A program made the translations under genes and the position numbers. A DNA stretch of 5,852 nt. It comes from Anaerolineae bacterium (lineage in GTDB: Bacteria > Chloroflexota > Anaerolineae > B4-G1 > SLSP01). Every line of letters starts with the position of its first letter. The first letter of the stretch is position 1. The stretch is from the NCBI GenBank assembly GCA_016934645.1, contig JAFGSL010000517.1, forward strand, positions 1 to 5,852. The letters run 5' to 3'. The notes under the pieces were generated by a model. That model had not been told where the DNA came from, searched no databases, and worked only from the letters and a program-made list of their open reading frames with translations. Positions 5,395-5,852 of this stretch are shown in pieces.

Positions 5395-5852
5395 ATGTCT
5401 GAAACCTTGGATACACTGCGCGTCGGCATCGTCGGCCTGGGCATTGGACGGCATCACCTGCGCGCTTATCAGCAGATTCCCGGCATGGCGATTGTGGCTG
5501 TGGCGGACGCCGACCCGGCGCGGCTCAAGGAGTTTGGCGCAGCGAACGGCATTTCCCATCTCTACGAGGACTACAAGCCGCTCGTCGCCCGCGACGATCT
5601 GGACATCGTCAACGTCTGCACGCCCAATTTCCTGCATGCCCCCGTCGCCATCGCGGCGATGGAAAGCGGTAAGCACGTGCTCTGCGAGAAACCGCTTGCC
5701 AGCACACTCGCCGACGCCGAAGTGATGGTCGCGGCGGCGGAACGCACCGGGCGCGCCCTTGCCGTCACCTTCAACCACCGGCAACGCGCCGACGTGCAGA
5801 CGCTCAAAACCTACATCGACCAGGGCGGCCTGGGCAGGATCTACCACGCTAA
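5395..5852 (+). CDS. Gfo/Idh/MocA-family oxidoreductase, N-terminal part (truncated by window end)
   Basis: The frame is open from ATG 5395 to the window edge, giving 152 residues of a protein that would normally be 330-400. The N-terminal Rossmann fold is clear: the dinucleotide-binding loop VGIVGLGIGRHH (10-21), then AVADADP (35-41), with an Asp near the end of strand 2 that favours NAD(H) over NADP(H). DIVNVCTPNFLHAP (70-83) and the family hallmark CEKPLA (97-102) follow, then the NHR segment (127-129). Members oxidise or reduce sugar, inositol or amino-sugar hydroxyl/keto groups. AAGGAG (5379-5384) lies ten bases before the start. The gene lies 42 bases from the thuA-like gene, a ThuA-ThuB-like arrangement. 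The catalytic C-terminal domain and the substrate cannot be judged here. Confidence 0.92.
   Translation, partial: MSETLDTLRVGIVGLGIGRHHLRAYQQIPGMAIVAVADADPARLKEFGAANGISHLYEDYKPLVARDDLDIVNVCTPNFLHAPVAIAAMESGKHVLCEKPLASTLADAEVMVAAAERTGRALAVTFNHRQRADVQTLKTYIDQGGLGRIYHA

Noticed and set aside
4294..5847. Long minus-strand open frame of 517 codons
   Set aside because: It is antisense to three well-supported genes, crosses both heptad arrays and contains their repeat-derived peptides, and matches no family I recognise. It is a by-product of codon bias on the plus strand.

Overview
The window looks like chromosomal DNA of a free-living heterotrophic bacterium. It is moderately GC-rich (by eye, GC-favouring third codon positions), all genes lie on the plus strand, and most have strong AGGAGG-type ribosome binding sites. 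The gaps hold short-period tandem and mirrored repeats, a style I associate with Chloroflexota (Anaerolineae/Chloroflexia-like) and some other large environmental genomes. That assignment is an inference from style and gene content. No taxonomic marker gene is present.

Layout, left to right. (1) 1-33: probable last codons of an upstream gene. (2) 32-137: two heptanucleotide arrays, purine-rich then pyrimidine-rich, the second running into the ribosome binding site of the next gene. (3) 149-1375: 12-helix major facilitator transporter of the NaGLT1/FucP-like sugar type. (4) 1381-2298: phosphotriesterase/lactonase-family metallohydrolase, translationally coupled to the transporter. (5) 2299-2618: 320 bases without a gene, holding a large hairpin made of CACRGAG units (2349-2416) and a previously unlabelled 87-bp MITE-like element with imperfect terminal inverted repeats and a flanking TAA duplication (2496-2582). 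(6) 2619-3608: metallo-beta-lactamase-fold hydrolase of the dihydropterin-phosphate-synthase-like group. (7) 3623-4480: aldo/keto reductase, 14 bases downstream. (8) 4487-4552: heptad array followed by its mirror image. (9) 4609-5352: ThuA-domain protein. (10) 5350-5380: four-unit heptad array that starts at the thuA stop codon and runs into the ribosome binding site of (11) 5395-5852: Gfo/Idh/MocA oxidoreductase, cut off by the window end.

The gene set reads as a carbohydrate or cyclitol catabolic cluster. A sugar-type permease would bring in a substrate. NAD(P)-dependent enzymes (Gfo/Idh/MocA and aldo/keto reductase) would oxidise or reduce it, and a phosphotriesterase-type lactonase could open a lactone product. 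The ThuA-Gfo/Idh pair recalls ThuA-ThuB of rhizobia, which are linked to 3-keto-disaccharide formation. The real substrate cannot be read from sequence.

The most unusual content is between the genes. Period-7 arrays with related units sit in three of the four sizeable intergenic gaps. Two of them end in the bases that form the Shine-Dalgarno sequence of the next gene, and one begins at the stop codon of the previous gene.
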